Numbered from the stretch's first letter, positions 20,215 through 31,928 are shown. The stretch is DNA of 64,000 nt from Acanthosepion esculentum (GCA_964036315.1 OZ038488.1:65334409-65398408); one strand, 5' to 3'. The notes: generated by a model not told the origin, from the sequence alone. Program-made: numbers and translations.

Positions 20215-20525
20215 GCTAGACGAAGGCCAGTAGTCAGGGGCCCTTTCTTAAGGGATATAAGCAGACAGGCGACGGGCAGTGGAGAGAAAGGACCGCCAGA
20301 GAACCAGCCAAGCGTGCCGCGTGAGAACTTAAGCGGTCATCTGCTTAAGACATTTTTCCGATCTTCTGAGGATCGAGAAAACACAGCAGATTGACGTTCG
20401 AAATGTTTCCAAAGTAAACGCACTCTAAACTGCTACCAAGGTCTATCAACTACCGAGTCGAACGGACTTTCACCAACCCGAATTACAAAGGACTTACTCT
20501 AATCAAAATCAAATAAACAAACATA
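20215..20525 (+). promoter_or_regulatory. Possible retroelement terminal region with TATA-like box
   Basis: A CpG-containing block with 'gggatataagcagacagg' (TATA-like) followed by GC-rich leader-like sequence, and a 'cttctgaggatcgag ... gacgttcgaaatgttt' arrangement that could be a decayed hammerhead (CTGAGGA and CGAAAT boxes, but no good stem II). No flanking duplication found. Could be an LTR or Penelope-like terminal repeat. Confidence 0.3.
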
Positions 20526-20925
20526 TATTATTTGTTTAATACCTTTCATTCTGTTCGTTTATCCCGAAGTTTCTGATAAATAATACTAAGAACTTCTCGC
20601 ACTTCTCCACAAAAGAAAACATTTAATCCTTGATAGAACACACACATATTCTGATCCTATGCAAAAATGGTGATCTATATGTAGATAATCTCATTATTTA
20701 TTACGGTTACAGGTAGTTAACTAGTACAGCCTCTTATCTGTTAACTCACACTTGAGCCCAATGCCTGTTGGCGTCAATAATATTCTGGATAATCGCTTTC
20801 CAGTGTGATCACCCATAGTTGTTGAAATCTATCGTGTTTTTGTTTTACATATATAGACTCTGCACCCCATGTCTAAACATCTTTCTACAGCTTCCGGTGC
20901 CGGGGGTTTGATTTCATTGTTGCCC
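20526..20925. other. Unassigned, includes short dispersed repeat
   Basis: The 20,648-20,700 segment resembles 16,448-16,505. Otherwise unassigned. Confidence 0.35.
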
Positions 20926-20929
20926 TTCT

Positions 20930-21278
20930 TCTAGACTGGTTGCCAACCACGACTAAAGAGCTCAATCTGTCCTGCTATTTAATCCTTAGCTGGCGGAGAA
21001 GAAATGGATTTATGATATAAACTATAATTTGGGAAATTGAAAAATTTTCATCTGAAATTCGGAGAATATGAACTTTAAGCAAAATGATAGCAACATATGT
21101 GGGGGAAAAATGTAAGTTTAAACTGACGCCAGGAGAATATCGGTTGAGTTGATAAAATTTACGTACCCAAGGGTATTTGTGAGAAAATTAATGTAACGAA
21201 ATCGACCGGAATTCGAATCGCCGATTTCTAGGTCCGAGTCGCTATCCATTACACCACCTTAACATAGTACCCTTTACA
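20930..21278 (-). repeat. tRNA-derived SINE, interrupted by ~100 bp
   Basis: Minus strand: 'ggtggtgtaatggatagcga' head, 'gattcgaattccggtcg' box B, 'acaaatacccttggg' (21,278-21,160), then about 100 bp of foreign AT-rich sequence, then 'cagctaaggattaaatagca' and 'ggttggcaaccagtctaga' (21,010-20,930). The order equals the SINE at 37.15 kb. Confidence 0.75.
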
Positions 21279-21520
21279 AAAAATGGCAAGATTATTCGCA
21301 CATGGTTCGGCATTTCTAGCTCGGATCAGGACATCCTGTCTGCTCTGCATAGAATCAAAGTGTTGTTTCCCTGCATTTTTATAACGAACAGTCTAATATC
21401 TACACACTGCGTGAAAAATGTTACACACAACATTTATGTTATAACATATAGTTTTAAAGTATGCTATATTTATGGGTAAAAGGGCTCAATATCATTGATA
21501 GAGTGTGTGTTAATATAAGA

Positions 21521-21639
21521 GAGGACATTAAGGTCAACGCCGAGTGGTGACAGTCTGCTTAATGCTTGACCTCAATCATGACGGTCGCGTTTAAGTATGA
21601 AACAGACTGTCATCACTCTGTTTTGACCTCAGTGTCCGC
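21521..21639. repeat. Foldback element FB-A, copy 1
   Basis: Left arm 'gaggacattaaggtcaacgc' ... 'tggtgacagtctg' pairs with right arm 'cagactgtcatcac' ... 'ttgacctcagtgtcc'. Same family as 22.27, 31.87 and 35.83 kb. Bounded on the right directly by (TA)n. No coding content. Confidence 0.75.
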
Positions 21640-21960
<321 letters not shown>

Positions 21961-21963
21961 ATA

Positions 21964-21964
<1 letters not shown>

Positions 21965-22008
<44 letters not shown>

Positions 22009-22034
22009 TGTGTGTGTGTGTGTGTGTGTGTGTG
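21965..22034. repeat. (TA)n / (GT)n microsatellite
   Basis: TA to about 22,004, then GT to 22,034. Confidence 0.97.
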
Positions 22035-22273
22035 CACAAATAACCACAAAACCCTACAATTTCCCATATCCGCAGAAACGAGTGCATGTGCCCGTGCGCG
22101 TTAATGCTATGAAAAAACTTGCACCAGTGATAAGTGCATATAAAAAAGAAAAATTGAGAAGTATAAGCAGTTAACTGTTGACCTCTTGACGGACTGGACG
22201 GCCTACAAAATTCTGGAGTCGAGATGCTGAAGGTAATATCAATCAGCTAAGTGACAAGTCTTTTACTTTATAA

Positions 22274-22370
22274 GTGGACATTGAAGTCAACACCCAGAGG
22301 CGACAGTCTGTCCCATGCTAAACGCAATCGTTAGGTGACTTGACGTGCCAAAAGAGGCATGGGACAGTAT
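22274..22370. repeat. Foldback element FB-A, copy 2 (partial)
   Basis: 'gtggacattgaagtcaacac' and 'gaggcgacagtctgtcccat' form the left arm. Only a short right-arm remnant 'gaggcatgggacag' precedes 'tatata'. About 35 bp upstream lies 'aatatcaatcagctaag', also found near 11,185 and 31,680. Confidence 0.65.
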
Positions 22371-22399
22371 ATATAAAGATAACGCCAACTTAACTTGAC

Positions 22400-22915
22400 G
22401 TCATGGGAATGCCCACACATAGGTTGTGCTTTGATGAATCAGCTTGGTTAGTAATTCCAAGACAACGTGAAATCGAATTTCTGGCTGACTATGATAATAG
22501 ATACCAGACAAATGGGACATTCCATTTCTAAAATTGTGTGGACATTTGACATCCCTCGATCTGCAGTGTCACGTGTGTGCGGGGAATACCGGACGGGAGG
22601 GATTACTGTTCACCGTGTACACCTTAGTGGCCGACCACGTGTCCTCAGTGATTGTAACCAGTCATCTGACTTGAATTATCTGTGGTAGCACTAATCGCAT
22701 CCACATTTAATTCAACTCAACGGTCTTTCGTTTCAATGGGTTATGGGTGCAGAAGAGCTATCCAAGTAGGACACAACGACCCACCTGAACTTGTGATATT
22801 GCAAAGTTAACACTGCAGGACTAGCAATGCGTAGCGTAGTCTGGTGTCGTCATGAACCCCAGTTGTCAAACAGACTGCTGCTGGTTCCATAATGGTGATG
22901 GGTGTGTTTTTAGGT
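22400..22915 (+). pseudogene. Tc1-like transposase relic
   Basis: The frame from 22,467 gives MGHSISKIVWTFDIPRSAVS then YRTGGITVH and SGRPRVLSD, the paired-type HTH and GRPR hook of Tc1-like transposases. Downstream, after a large deletion, 'agtgtagtctggtgtcgtca'-type sequence and 'ccataatggtgatgggtgtg' (IMVMGV) correspond to the region after the first Asp. Catalytic triad not recoverable. TIRs not found. Confidence 0.68.
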
Positions 22916-23039
22916 ACTGTATGTGTTAATGAAGTGTCGCTCTAAAATCAGCATGCATGAGAGATTACATGTAGTATTTCTAGTACACCTATTTTCCAGT
23001 CTGTTGAATTTATGCTGACTAAGGGAAAGTAAGATTAGA

Positions 23040-24125
23040 GGTATTTTCTTCTTTTTCAATGTGTTATCCCCCATCAGGACGTTGGCGATCGTGGCGCGCC
23101 ACAATTTCCTGTCCTTTGTAACTGCTATTAAATTTGGCATTTCTTTTTTTTTTCTCCTAAACCTTGTTTTGTCAACCATTTACACAAGCTCGTTACGTTA
23201 GTTACGCGCTGTTTTCCTCTGTTCCTCTTCCCTTCAATGTCCTGTGAGTGTCATATTTTCCAAGCCCTCATCATCTGTACTAGAAATTTCAACTGTCTCT
23301 TCTTGAGGTTACGTGTAAGTGTTTTTTTGTTTCCAATTTCGGAAAAACTGCGTTATTACTCACATATTCAGTCCATAGTATTCTCAGCATCCATCTGTAG
23401 AACCACATTTCTGTTGCCTCAAGTCTTTTCTTCAGCTATGAAGAGATTGTCCATCATTCACTGCCATATTGGAGGACTGATATTACATAACAGGGCAGTA
23501 CTCTTTTCTTCGTTTCTAACGAAATTTTCTTCTTTCTTAGTAGTTTACTTAGCTTTTGGAAAGCAGCCTCTACTATCCCAATGCGCCTCCGGATTACCAG
23601 ATTTCACTTTCCGTCCTCTGGAAAAATAAGTCCTAAGTATTTAAATCGTTGTACTTGTTTGATTTTGGTATCTGTAATTTGTAATTTGCATGTTGGACTC
23701 TTCCTTTTGCTGCAAGCCATGCATTCAGTATTCTTGCAATTAATATTTAATGCTATATTCTCGCTCTCATTATCTACCTTCTGTAGTAGTTCTTGTAGTT
23801 TCCTTTCTGTGCCTGCTATCAACAGTGTCGTCTGCATATCTTATGTTGTTAAGATTGTGGCCGCCGATAATAAATCTTGGTAGAACTTGTATTTCTCCTG
23901 GGATCGCCTCATTGAAAAGATACACCCCTCTCTTACACCCCTTTCTGTTTTTATATATTTACTGAATTCGTTTTCTATCTGCATGTAGGCAGTTTGCTGC
24001 CAGTATAGGTCCTGGATTATTCCAATACCTTCTCAAACATGTCAAGGTCACCTAGCAGTGCCAACAGTTATTTGTGACGTACCTTATCAACTTCACGAAT
24101 ATCAACAATAGCAAAGGCATACGTA
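23040..24125 (-). pseudogene. LINE-A (RTE-like) RT, longest copy of the family
   Basis: Minus strand, 5' to 3': an upstream RT part around 24,000; NNIRYADDT (YADD codons at 23,838-23,827); TERKLQELLQKVDNESENIA and KIKQVQRFKYLGL (23,837-23,604), the RT thumb-side motifs; then the C-terminal region ending DRKLWRATIANV and VDKTRFRRKK (23,179-22,990). The 3' end 'ggacgttggcgatcgtggcg' is at about 23,080. Broken by stops and frameshifts. The endonuclease domain is absent. Confidence 0.85.
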
Positions 24126-25975
24126 AATTGTATTCTGCTGCATTTTAAGAGTCAAGTAATTGGAAATAATAATATGTAAAAGTAGTAACAATAAATGATT
24201 TATTTTTATCTCCTCTACAAAGATGAAATGGTTTTGCTCGACTGCCTCCAATCTTAAAATATTCTTGCAGTGAATAAAATTATTTGTAGTTAAGTTTCAA
24301 TAAAAAATATGTTGAATGAACTATTTTAATAAGTTTGCAGAAAGTTTTCAGCTGAGGTGTGGTGTCAGCGAGTATTTTGTTAAAGTGAGGTGTTGTAATC
24401 TTAATGTGGTGACGTGTGGAAGTGACTTTGTGCATGTCATAGAAAGGTTACTGTTTTGTTCTTGTGTGCGTTCGCTTATATTGATTTTGGGTAGGCTCCA
24501 GAGAAGGTTTGAGAATTAGATTTGGAGCAACGCATTTGATTGGACAGAAAATATATTTAATATTTCATCATCAAGTTTTCGATTATTGCTTGAACGTGCT
24601 TTCTGGGTCCTATCTCGTTATTAGAAACGATGTAGTCATTCTTTGTTTGGTTCTGGAAAAGCAAAAGTGGTCACTGAAAATCACTCTGTAAAAATGCCAG
24701 CTGATAATTCTCTAGCTGTCTACGCACACTTTATCATCTTTATGTCTCGTTTAGATTTTTTACTGTTTTAACAAGTTTTCGTTATAAAGATAATATCACG
24801 ACTTGATGCCTGAATCAAAAATATAAACACGTTTTCACTGTTAATCTATTGGTAGTTTTGCTCCACCTTATTGTTGTTTCCTTTTAAGATTAATTATTTC
24901 CGCTTGGGAAGTCCCCACCCTTTTATCACTCAGACGACTGTAAAACACTGGAAATTAAAAATTAACAAAGACCAGTCAGAAAAAATGCATTTCTGACTTC
25001 GATATTCAGAATTTATTCAACGTTAATAAAAAACTGTTTTTCAGTTAATGACAAACTTTTAAAAAATTAAATAAATACATCTATCCGTTCCACTTTTATG
25101 GCGGCCAGTTTTAAAAGGACACTTAATGGCATAGTCAGATACAGATTGACCAACTGCAATAGAGAAATTAGTAGTCACTTCGTTTTCTTCTCCTTTTATC
25201 GCGATGATAAAAAAATTTTATTACCCAGCTTCAAAGGAAAACCGAGTTAAATGATAGCTGATAACAGTCAGAAAGAACTTTTCCTAATTTGACTTCCATT
25301 CGTACACTATTTCTCTTTACTACTTTGAAATAAACTGAAAAAAAATAAACCTACTTTTAATTTCAAGGACTTTAATCCAGCAAGTCGAAGTCATGCAAAA
25401 ATATATCTTTTCCGTATACTCAAAGACGAGAGAAAATATACTTGCGTATACATAGATCGCTGAAAAGAAAGTAAATCATTATCGGCTTTGTTATTAGAAA
25501 ATGTGTGGGTGTGTGATGTCTATGTGGTTTGTTTGAAAAAATGTTTGCCGAGCAACTGAGACGTCTTCCCAGAGAGGAAGAGTGTCATGTTGTCGGTACT
25601 ATATCCGGAGCAAAAAGGGGAGTGTTTTACTGTCCAGTCCTCTTATAGTCTTGAAACAGCGTCACCTAACAAATGTCTTGGCAGATAAGATGATGGGTAA
25701 TCCTCTCAATTGAATTGTTTGAATTTTGACTCTATCTTTTCTAATTATCACACTCGTGACCTGGTTTATCCAGTCTACCTCCCTTGTCTATTCCGTAGTA
25801 AATCATGGTTGTTGATTCCTCTGCGTTAAAACCACCAGTTTCTTTTATAAGTAGAAGGTTTACATGTCACATCAAAAACATACCACAATCAGTGGATACC
25901 AAATACATCAAAGTACTATAAGAACCTGATATAATAAATACGATTACACAAAGCTATGTACTAAGTCAATGAATA
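24126..25975. other. 1.85-kb stretch without recognised features
   Basis: No repeat signature or convincing coding frame. A somewhat CpG-containing patch lies at 25,530-25,620 ('tttgccgagcaactgagacg'). Small open frames at 24.3 and 24.5 kb show no known motif. Confidence 0.45.
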
Positions 25976-25977
25976 TT

Positions 25978-26490
25978 GCTGCGACATCTGATATGATGCT
26001 TCTGCTATATATCTGGAGATTCTTGACAAAATTCAAAAAAGAATTTGTAGCGTTATCAGTTCTGACATGTCATCTCGGCTTCCGTCACTTTCCCACCGCT
26101 GTAACATAGCTTCCCTGTGTCTTTTTTACAAATATTTTCATAGCACCTGTTCTGGCAAGCTTTCCTCTTTCATACTCAGACTTCATGAATTTAGTACAAG
26201 ATTGGCAGCTAGGTCTCATAATGTTACAGATGAAATTGCAAAACTGTAACCGTAAGTTCTTTGTTAATAGTTTCTTCCCTCACACTTTCCCCTTGTAGAA
26301 CTCTCGTCTGGCCTTTTGCTTTCCTGTTGATCTTCAAAAATTTAAAAGCAGTGTCAATCGGGATTTTTCCTCCTGGATATTGTTCTTTTATTGTCTTTTC
26401 TCCTTAATAAAATTTTCTCAGTTTTTTTTTTCATAGTCAATAACCCCTTGCATCTTAGTTGCTTTTGTCACAATTCTTGGGGCAAAATGA
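25978..26490 (+). pseudogene. LINE-D (jockey-like) RT C-terminus
   Basis: 'gagattcttgacaaaattca' (ILDKIQ), 'cactttcccaccgctgtaac' (LSHRCN), 'cttcatgaattta', 'tagaactctcgtctggc' and 'gatcttcaaaaatttaaaag' follow the order of the 53.5-54.1 kb copy. It ends near 'gcatcttagttgcttttg' and 'ggggcaaaatga'. Several frameshifts. Confidence 0.8.
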
Positions 26491-27130
26491 GTAAAAAAAA
26501 AATAACATGATGATGGGTTTTTGTTTGTTGATTGATTTGTTTGTTTAACAGCATATCAACTACTTATGGGCCATTTAATGCCAAAATTTAATTTTCTTGG
26601 CAGCTTTGAAGCAATAAAAATATGACATATGTTATTCTGCTTTCACAATTGAATACATGGTAGATGGTATGCAGCATTTTTGCATTTACACATTTGTGTG
26701 GACATAATTGCTAGAGGAGGTGATATGTGTGTTTTATGTTGTACTTTTTTGAAGTTATATTTTGGAACAGAATTTGATTTCTTTAAAAATTTGTAGAATA
26801 TTATTTGGATTAATGTCATGAAAGAGTTTCATGTTGTTTGTTGGTTTATTCGTTTGGTTGATATATCAACCTCTATGGGTTATTTAATACCGAAATATAA
26901 ATATTTTGAACACAATTTTATGGCTTCAGCTAAATATATTTTAAGCGCAATTGTATGCCTTCGATTACAGATAAACTGTATTATTGGTCACTTTTCTATA
27001 AAATGTATTAATGATAATTTTTCTATAAAATGTTTGTTGGTAATTTTACTATAAATATGTATTGTTGGTAATTGTACTATATAAAAATATATTGCTGGTA
27101 TTTTTACAATAAAAAAGTATTTTTATACTT
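26491..27130. repeat. Short dispersed repeats and a ~32-bp minisatellite
   Basis: 'atatcaacctctatgggtta' near 26,870 is a variant of 'catatcaactacttatgggc' near 26,550 and of 'tatcaaacctttatgggtta' near 3,187. At 26,985-27,120 a degenerate unit of about 32 bp ('tattggtaattttactataa' type) is repeated four to five times. Confidence 0.6.
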
Positions 27131-28580
27131 TTATAATGTTTTGTTTTTGTTTGAAGGTTCACTATTTGCCTATAGCTAGGACCCCTAACAGGTGCTACCA
27201 CCTCAGGTCAGGGTGGATCTGGGAACAACAGCAATTAAGAGGTAGTTCCATCATCCTCAAAAACTCCAATCCCCCAATCAGAGGCCTTGCTGGTGAATGT
27301 AGTTTATTGTCATATCCAGGACTCATCTTTTGTTTGCGTTTCAAACAAAGGCAGGAAATGATGAGAAGATGGGCTGAAAATCTAATAAGAACAATCATTT
27401 CTTTTCTGCTGATACACTAGCACAAAAAAAAACTTATCTGTGTGTGGGAAATCAGTTTATTGTAAAACATTTGTGCAAGGAGCATGGAGTTGGAAAACTG
27501 TGTGATATCATGGCTTTTGTCATACTGAGTTCCTGAGAGGTTTTCCATTAATTCACGAGGAAACAAAGACAAGGAAGTCAAAGCGAGACTGTCCATCTAA
27601 ACTGAAACAAGCATCTCTTTAATCAGGATTTGCAGGAAGTGAAGACATCCTGAGCAGGTTTCTTTGGATTTCCAAGTAGAAAGTTACAAACCAGAATTTA
27701 AGTATCTATTTTCCTAATGATAAAATCTATTTTCTTTTTAGATAGCCATTGTTATCTCAACTTTTGTATATTTTGAATAGTAGATATTAAGAGTTGGTAG
27801 GTAATATTATATGCCAGTTTTTACCTAATTTATTATTATTATTGGTTTTATCATTGTAGATATTGTATACTTTTCTTTTAGCATTATGGATGAAATAATA
27901 AGGATGTATATAATAAAAATAACTGTATCTCATATATAAGTTTACAAAGTGGGTGATGGAATATCTTACATATTTGGCAGTGTAGAAATCATTCTTGGGA
28001 TAATATCACTTCACAAAAACCACAAGAATACATCATAAAAAACCTGAACCACAGAACAAACATACCAGATGACATAATAGAGAAGAAAGATCAATAAAGA
28101 GCATGGAAAAAGTATCTGTTTTGAAAATCAAAACTTAAGACATTGAAACCAAGCTGTATTGGAGAAAGAAAATCTGTGATACATACTGAATAGTGAATGA
28201 GTTGATGCTAATGGGGACAGAATGACATGCCTATCATGTAGTGCAGATCCCAGAGTAAGCACGGCTTGCTTCTCATATATGTCTGTGTGTGTATGTATTT
28301 GTACATTTGTGTTTCAGGATAATGCTTGATTTGTTTAATTAAAGATAAAAGGGTTTTAAATTTTGATTTAAAAACTTGAATTTTTTGTTGTCAAAAGGAT
28401 ATAAAAAACAAATCTTCTACTATATCTCCAGATAACCTACAATATCTTTGGCATGAACAGAATAATCTTACAACATTTCCTATTTATAAAGAGAATTGCC
28501 AAAAGTTTATATGATATTTGCTTTGTGCATCCCCAAACATCAAAATAACATTGCAGAATCAAATATTGTTATATATATTC
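27131..28580. other. Unassigned; possible unrecognised repeat at 27.15-27.7 kb
   Basis: The 27,136-27,420 frame (HLRSGWIWEQQQ..., PIRGLAGE) is not low complexity but matches nothing I know. The rest is AT-rich. Confidence 0.35.
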
Positions 28581-28599
28581 ATTATCCAAAGCATGTGGG

Positions 28600-29785
28600 A
28601 CTATTCCAAAAATGGTAAGACGGGAAAAATACATCTGTGATATAGCAATAATGAGTTGAAAAAACTGATACATGAAAGAAACAAAAGGAAGAGTAAGAAA
28701 AATGAAAGGGAAAATATGAGACAATCAACAAACAAAATTTAAAAACTAGTTAACAGTCTGAGAAGCCAATATTTCCAGGAAATTGGAAATTAAATTAATG
28801 AAGTCAAGCAGTATAGACAATATATTAAAATTGTGGAGAAAAGAAAAAAAGTCACAATAACATCATTTAATCAAAACTACCACAGAAGAAATGTCCTGGT
28901 CTCAAAAAACACTTTCAGTCACATTTCAACCCAGGTCACACTAAACTAAAGATGCAGAAATATAAGATATACCAACATAGATCCAATCATTACAAAGTCA
29001 GTCTCCAAAGATAAACAATAACAAACCTACCGATAAGGAAATTAAGAAAGTTATTTTAAAAACTAAGGAATGATAAAACATCACTAGATATTGAAGTTCA
29101 ACTCTTTAAAAAGTAGCCCTCAAGACCTATATGCTTACAATTATCCATTTGGATGCATTATGGTGAAAGTATTAATGAACATTATATTAACTAGGCTCTC
29201 ATCATTTCATGAAAGTCAACTCCTCACAACTCAGGTAATTCATGTAATGATGGCATATATGTCATCAAATAACTCCAGGAAATTGTATACCTCTTTAATA
29301 GGAAATTGTATACTTGCTATGTCAACCATCCAGCAGCATATGATCACATCAATAATGACTTACTCTTCTCATCCATTAGAAACTGCCTTCCAAGTTCTGA
29401 ATACACTGAAGGCATCAATCTAATAAAGGAACTTTATTATTGGCACACAAAAATATCTGGCGAGAACCCCAATGTGGTAACAATATAAACCTCATCAGTA
29501 TAACAAGGAGAAAATGAGAGCCTCAGTCTATTTAATCTTTTCCAAAACTAAGCCCCGTGCATTTATAAGCACAGATGTGAAGAGCTGGGTAGTAGGACTT
29601 TCAACAGCAGCAACAACTAAAATGGATATCACATGTAATTCAAACAGAAAACAATGATATAATCAAGGTGTTAATAGGTCACACTACTTCAAATAAAATG
29701 TTTGGAAGGAAACCCCCATCACTACTGGAAAGATTGATAATAGCTACTGGATTTATGAAACCTATTTTCCTTAGAGTCTGTCTAT
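28600..29785 (+). pseudogene. LINE-F reverse transcriptase, decayed
   Basis: Plus strand: lysine-rich linker (28,660-28,800); 'aattaagaaagttattttaa ... acatcactagatattgaag' (IKKVILKTK..TSLDIE); a CYVNHPAAYDHINNDLLF block (29,318-29,372; RT motif of the DLSAAFDHI type) and SIRNCLPSSEYTEGINLIKE. A deletion then leads to the 3' part 'taaaatggatatcacatgta' and 'gaaacccccatcactactgg' (29,620-29,725), shared with the inverted pair at 38.1-39.1 kb. No YADD seen. No complete frame. Confidence 0.7.
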
Positions 29786-29789
29786 ATTT

Positions 29790-29990
29790 CTGAGATGAGG
29801 TATTATGTACAGCATTTACATTAGTCGGACTATTGTCCTCATCTTTGTCGCCATTTTTGTCACAACATTTCGGCCATTGTACGCTCCGGCCTTCTTCAGG
29901 TGGTTGGAATTTCAAACCGAACCGTTTATTTCGATCACTGGGGTAGACTGTTCTCGTTTCACGAGCCATGTTTGATGGATGTCAGTTATC
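29790..29990 (-). ncRNA. Hammerhead-like retroelement terminal repeat (CpG-rich copy)
   Basis: Minus strand: 'cacCTGAAGAaGGCC' (29,902-29,888) then a 12-nt loop, then GGCC-GAAA-TGTTGTGA (29,875-29,861). Both hammerhead boxes are intact (CUGAAGA and GAAA) and stem II is GGCC/GGCC, with one extra A before it. The ~160-bp surrounding repeat ('gaaacgagaacagtctaccc' ... 'tagtccgactaatg') recurs, decayed, at 63,765-63,930. Stems I and III and a cleavage site were not verified. Confidence 0.55.
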
Positions 29991-30089
29991 AGTTATCTCC
30001 TGCTAATTTTCCCTCTGAAAGTTCTCCACTGCCTGAACCGGGTATTGAACTATTTTCCTTAACAATTGTTTTAACAGACAGATTTTATA

Positions 30090-30178
30090 AATTTCAACCG
30101 AAAGTAGCACTGGTTGCTTGGTTTATGAATATCAAATGTTTCCTTATAAGGAAATGGTTAATACTATCATTACCATTA

Positions 30179-30180
<2 letters not shown>
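30090..30180 (+). repeat. LINE-F 3' terminus
   Basis: 'ataaatttcaaccgaaagta' and 'tttccttataaggaaatggt' followed by 'atcattaccattaat' match the 3' ends at 38.1 (minus), 39.1 and 45.1 kb (minus). The palindrome 'ttccttataaggaa' is a constant of this terminus. Confidence 0.7.

Positions 30181-30243
<63 letters not shown>
30181..30243. repeat. (TA)n microsatellite
   Basis: Directly follows the LINE-F 3' end. Confidence 0.98.
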
Positions 30244-30245
<2 letters not shown>

Positions 30246-30565
30246 GTATTTAGGTGAATGCAACCAATATAAAATCAAAGATTATTATGTGGCAATAATT
30301 TTTATTGATTTGATTTTATTGTTCTTTTCAAATCAAATCAAAAGAATTTTCTGCTCAAAGGACACTGCTAAAAAGTTGGTACTACATATTTCATTTCCGA
30401 AATAAATTTTTGATGGCTATTTCATCTGCTTTGTTTCAATGTCAATTATCAATTTCATATTTGACAGGATTCTATAATTTACACAATTCATATCAATTGA
30501 TGTTTTTCAGAACAAAAAAGAATAATAAAAAACATTGAATTTTTTTATATCTATATGTTCATATG
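30244..30565. other. Unassigned AT-rich sequence
   Basis: Nothing recognised. Confidence 0.4.
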
Positions 30566-30566
30566 T

Positions 30567-30605
<39 letters not shown>
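30566..30605. repeat. (TA)n microsatellite
   Basis: Immediately left of foldback FB-B. Confidence 0.97.
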
Positions 30606-30609
<4 letters not shown>

Positions 30610-30829
30610 AAGATAGTGATTATACACATTCTTAAATATTGATTATCTTATTGCATATTATGTATCAACACACACACACACACATGCATATATATGTATA
30701 AATATATGTATATGTATGTATGTATTTTTTACATATGCATTCATATGCATGTGTGTGTGTGTGTGTTGATACATAATATACAATAAGATAATCAATATTT
30801 TATAAATGTGTATAATCACTATCTTGACA
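30606..30829. repeat. Foldback element FB-B, ~85-bp near-perfect arms
   Basis: Left arm starts 'tgtcaagatagtgattatac' at 30606; right arm ends with its reverse complement at 30829. The arms include 'ttattgcatattatgtatca' versus its complement, then an internal (CA)n/(TG)n part, with only a few mismatches and one small indel. The centre is 'tatgtatg'-type sequence. Not related in sequence to FB-A. Left flank is (TA)n. Confidence 0.88.
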
Positions 30830-30934
30830 AAAGAAATGGCAGTCAATAATAAAATTGCGACTAAAATCTGAAATATTACTTATTCACTCATTGCTATAGT
30901 TTAATCCAGAAGGAATTATCATGTAAGAGAAACA

Positions 30935-31016
<82 letters not shown>
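30935..31016. repeat. (TA)n microsatellite
   Basis: About 40 TA repeats with one C interruption near 31,005. Confidence 0.98.
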
Positions 31017-31017
<1 letters not shown>

Positions 31018-31136
31018 GAATATAATCAAATGGATAAATATAGGCAAATGTACGAGCAAGCATTCGTATAAAAATACATATACTCTATAATGTAAGAAAA
31101 ATCAGTGCTCAATGTTAAATAGTAGAGCTATTTAAT

Positions 31137-31242
31137 ATATTAAAAAGTATACATAATACTTTAGGTTGATTGCATAACTTGGTGTTTCATGCATGAAACT
31201 CCAAGTTGTACAATCAATGTAGATTATTATGTATATTTTTTA

Positions 31243-31246
<4 letters not shown>
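31137..31246. repeat. Foldback element FB-C
   Basis: Palindrome centred on 'tttcatgcatgaaa' (about 31,185-31,198). Outer arms 'atattaaaaagtatacataa' and 'ttatgtatattttttaatat', inner arms 'ggttgattgcataacttgg' and 'ccaagttgtacaatcaatg'. Flanked on the right by (GT)n. Confidence 0.85.

Positions 31247-31300
<54 letters not shown>
31245..31300. repeat. (GT)n microsatellite
   Basis: About 27 GT repeats. Confidence 0.98.
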
Positions 31301-31302
<2 letters not shown>

Positions 31303-31732
31303 GGCAATTGAATGACAAAGTGGAAAAATATATAATTTTTAAAAAATTTATTATTTAAACAAGAATTAAATAAAAAATGCAATACAATTATATTTTCAAA
31401 ACTTAAGAAAACCCCAGAATATTTGAGAAAAATTAACCTAAAAATAAGCCCTCTCCAGGACACCAGAAATAACATATATTATATTTCACACCCAGAGCCA
31501 AAAGATGGAAAAAGAAAGAAAAAGAATAGTGAGAGATTTATAGGCAGACAAGAAGATGACAAAAAGAAGAAATAACCATGACATTCTACAGCAGACAATT
31601 ACAGATACCACCTGATGATTTGACTGAACAATTACAAAAAGGCTTGTCAACAAAACTCTGGAGTCAGGTGCTGAAGATAATATCAGTCAGCTAAGAGTCA
31701 AAATTTATATTTGTATTAATGTTATATATATA
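31301..31732. other. Mostly unassigned
   Basis: 31,655-31,690 ('ctctggagtcaggtgctgaa', 'atatcagtcagctaagag') recurs at 22,213-22,255 and in part at 11,180-11,205, each time 40-200 bp 5' of an FB-A copy or microsatellite. Confidence 0.45.
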
Positions 31733-31811
31733 TATTTTTTTTTCTTGTATTGTCTCACACTCAGTAACCTCTGGCATAGAGTAGCTTTATTGCCTTGCTT
31801 GGGGTGAAATG

Positions 31812-31812
<1 letters not shown>
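31733..31812 (+). repeat. LINE-D extreme 3' end
   Basis: 'tctcacactcagtaacctct', 'tagctttattgccttgcttg' and 'gggtgaaatgattata' are the LINE-D terminus (compare 40.2, 47.3 and 47.8 kb). It runs straight into (TA)n. Confidence 0.75.

Positions 31813-31866
<54 letters not shown>
31813..31866. repeat. (TA)n microsatellite
   Basis: Between a LINE-D tail and a half FB-A copy. Confidence 0.98.
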
Positions 31867-31869
<3 letters not shown>

Positions 31870-31871
<2 letters not shown>

Positions 31872-31928
31872 TGAACATTGAAGTCAACACTAAGAGGCAA
31901 CAGGGTGTTTCATGCTGGACGATTGCAT
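31870..31928. repeat. Foldback element FB-A, copy 3 (left arm only)
   Basis: 'gtgaacattgaagtcaacac', 'gaggcaacagggtgtttcat' and 'gctggacgattgca' match the left arm of copy 4. The right arm is missing. Confidence 0.72.

Noticed and set aside
29679..29969. 96-residue minus frame starting MARETRTVYPSDRNK
   Set aside because: It crosses from a hammerhead-like terminal repeat into a LINE-F tail in antisense; no evidence for translation.
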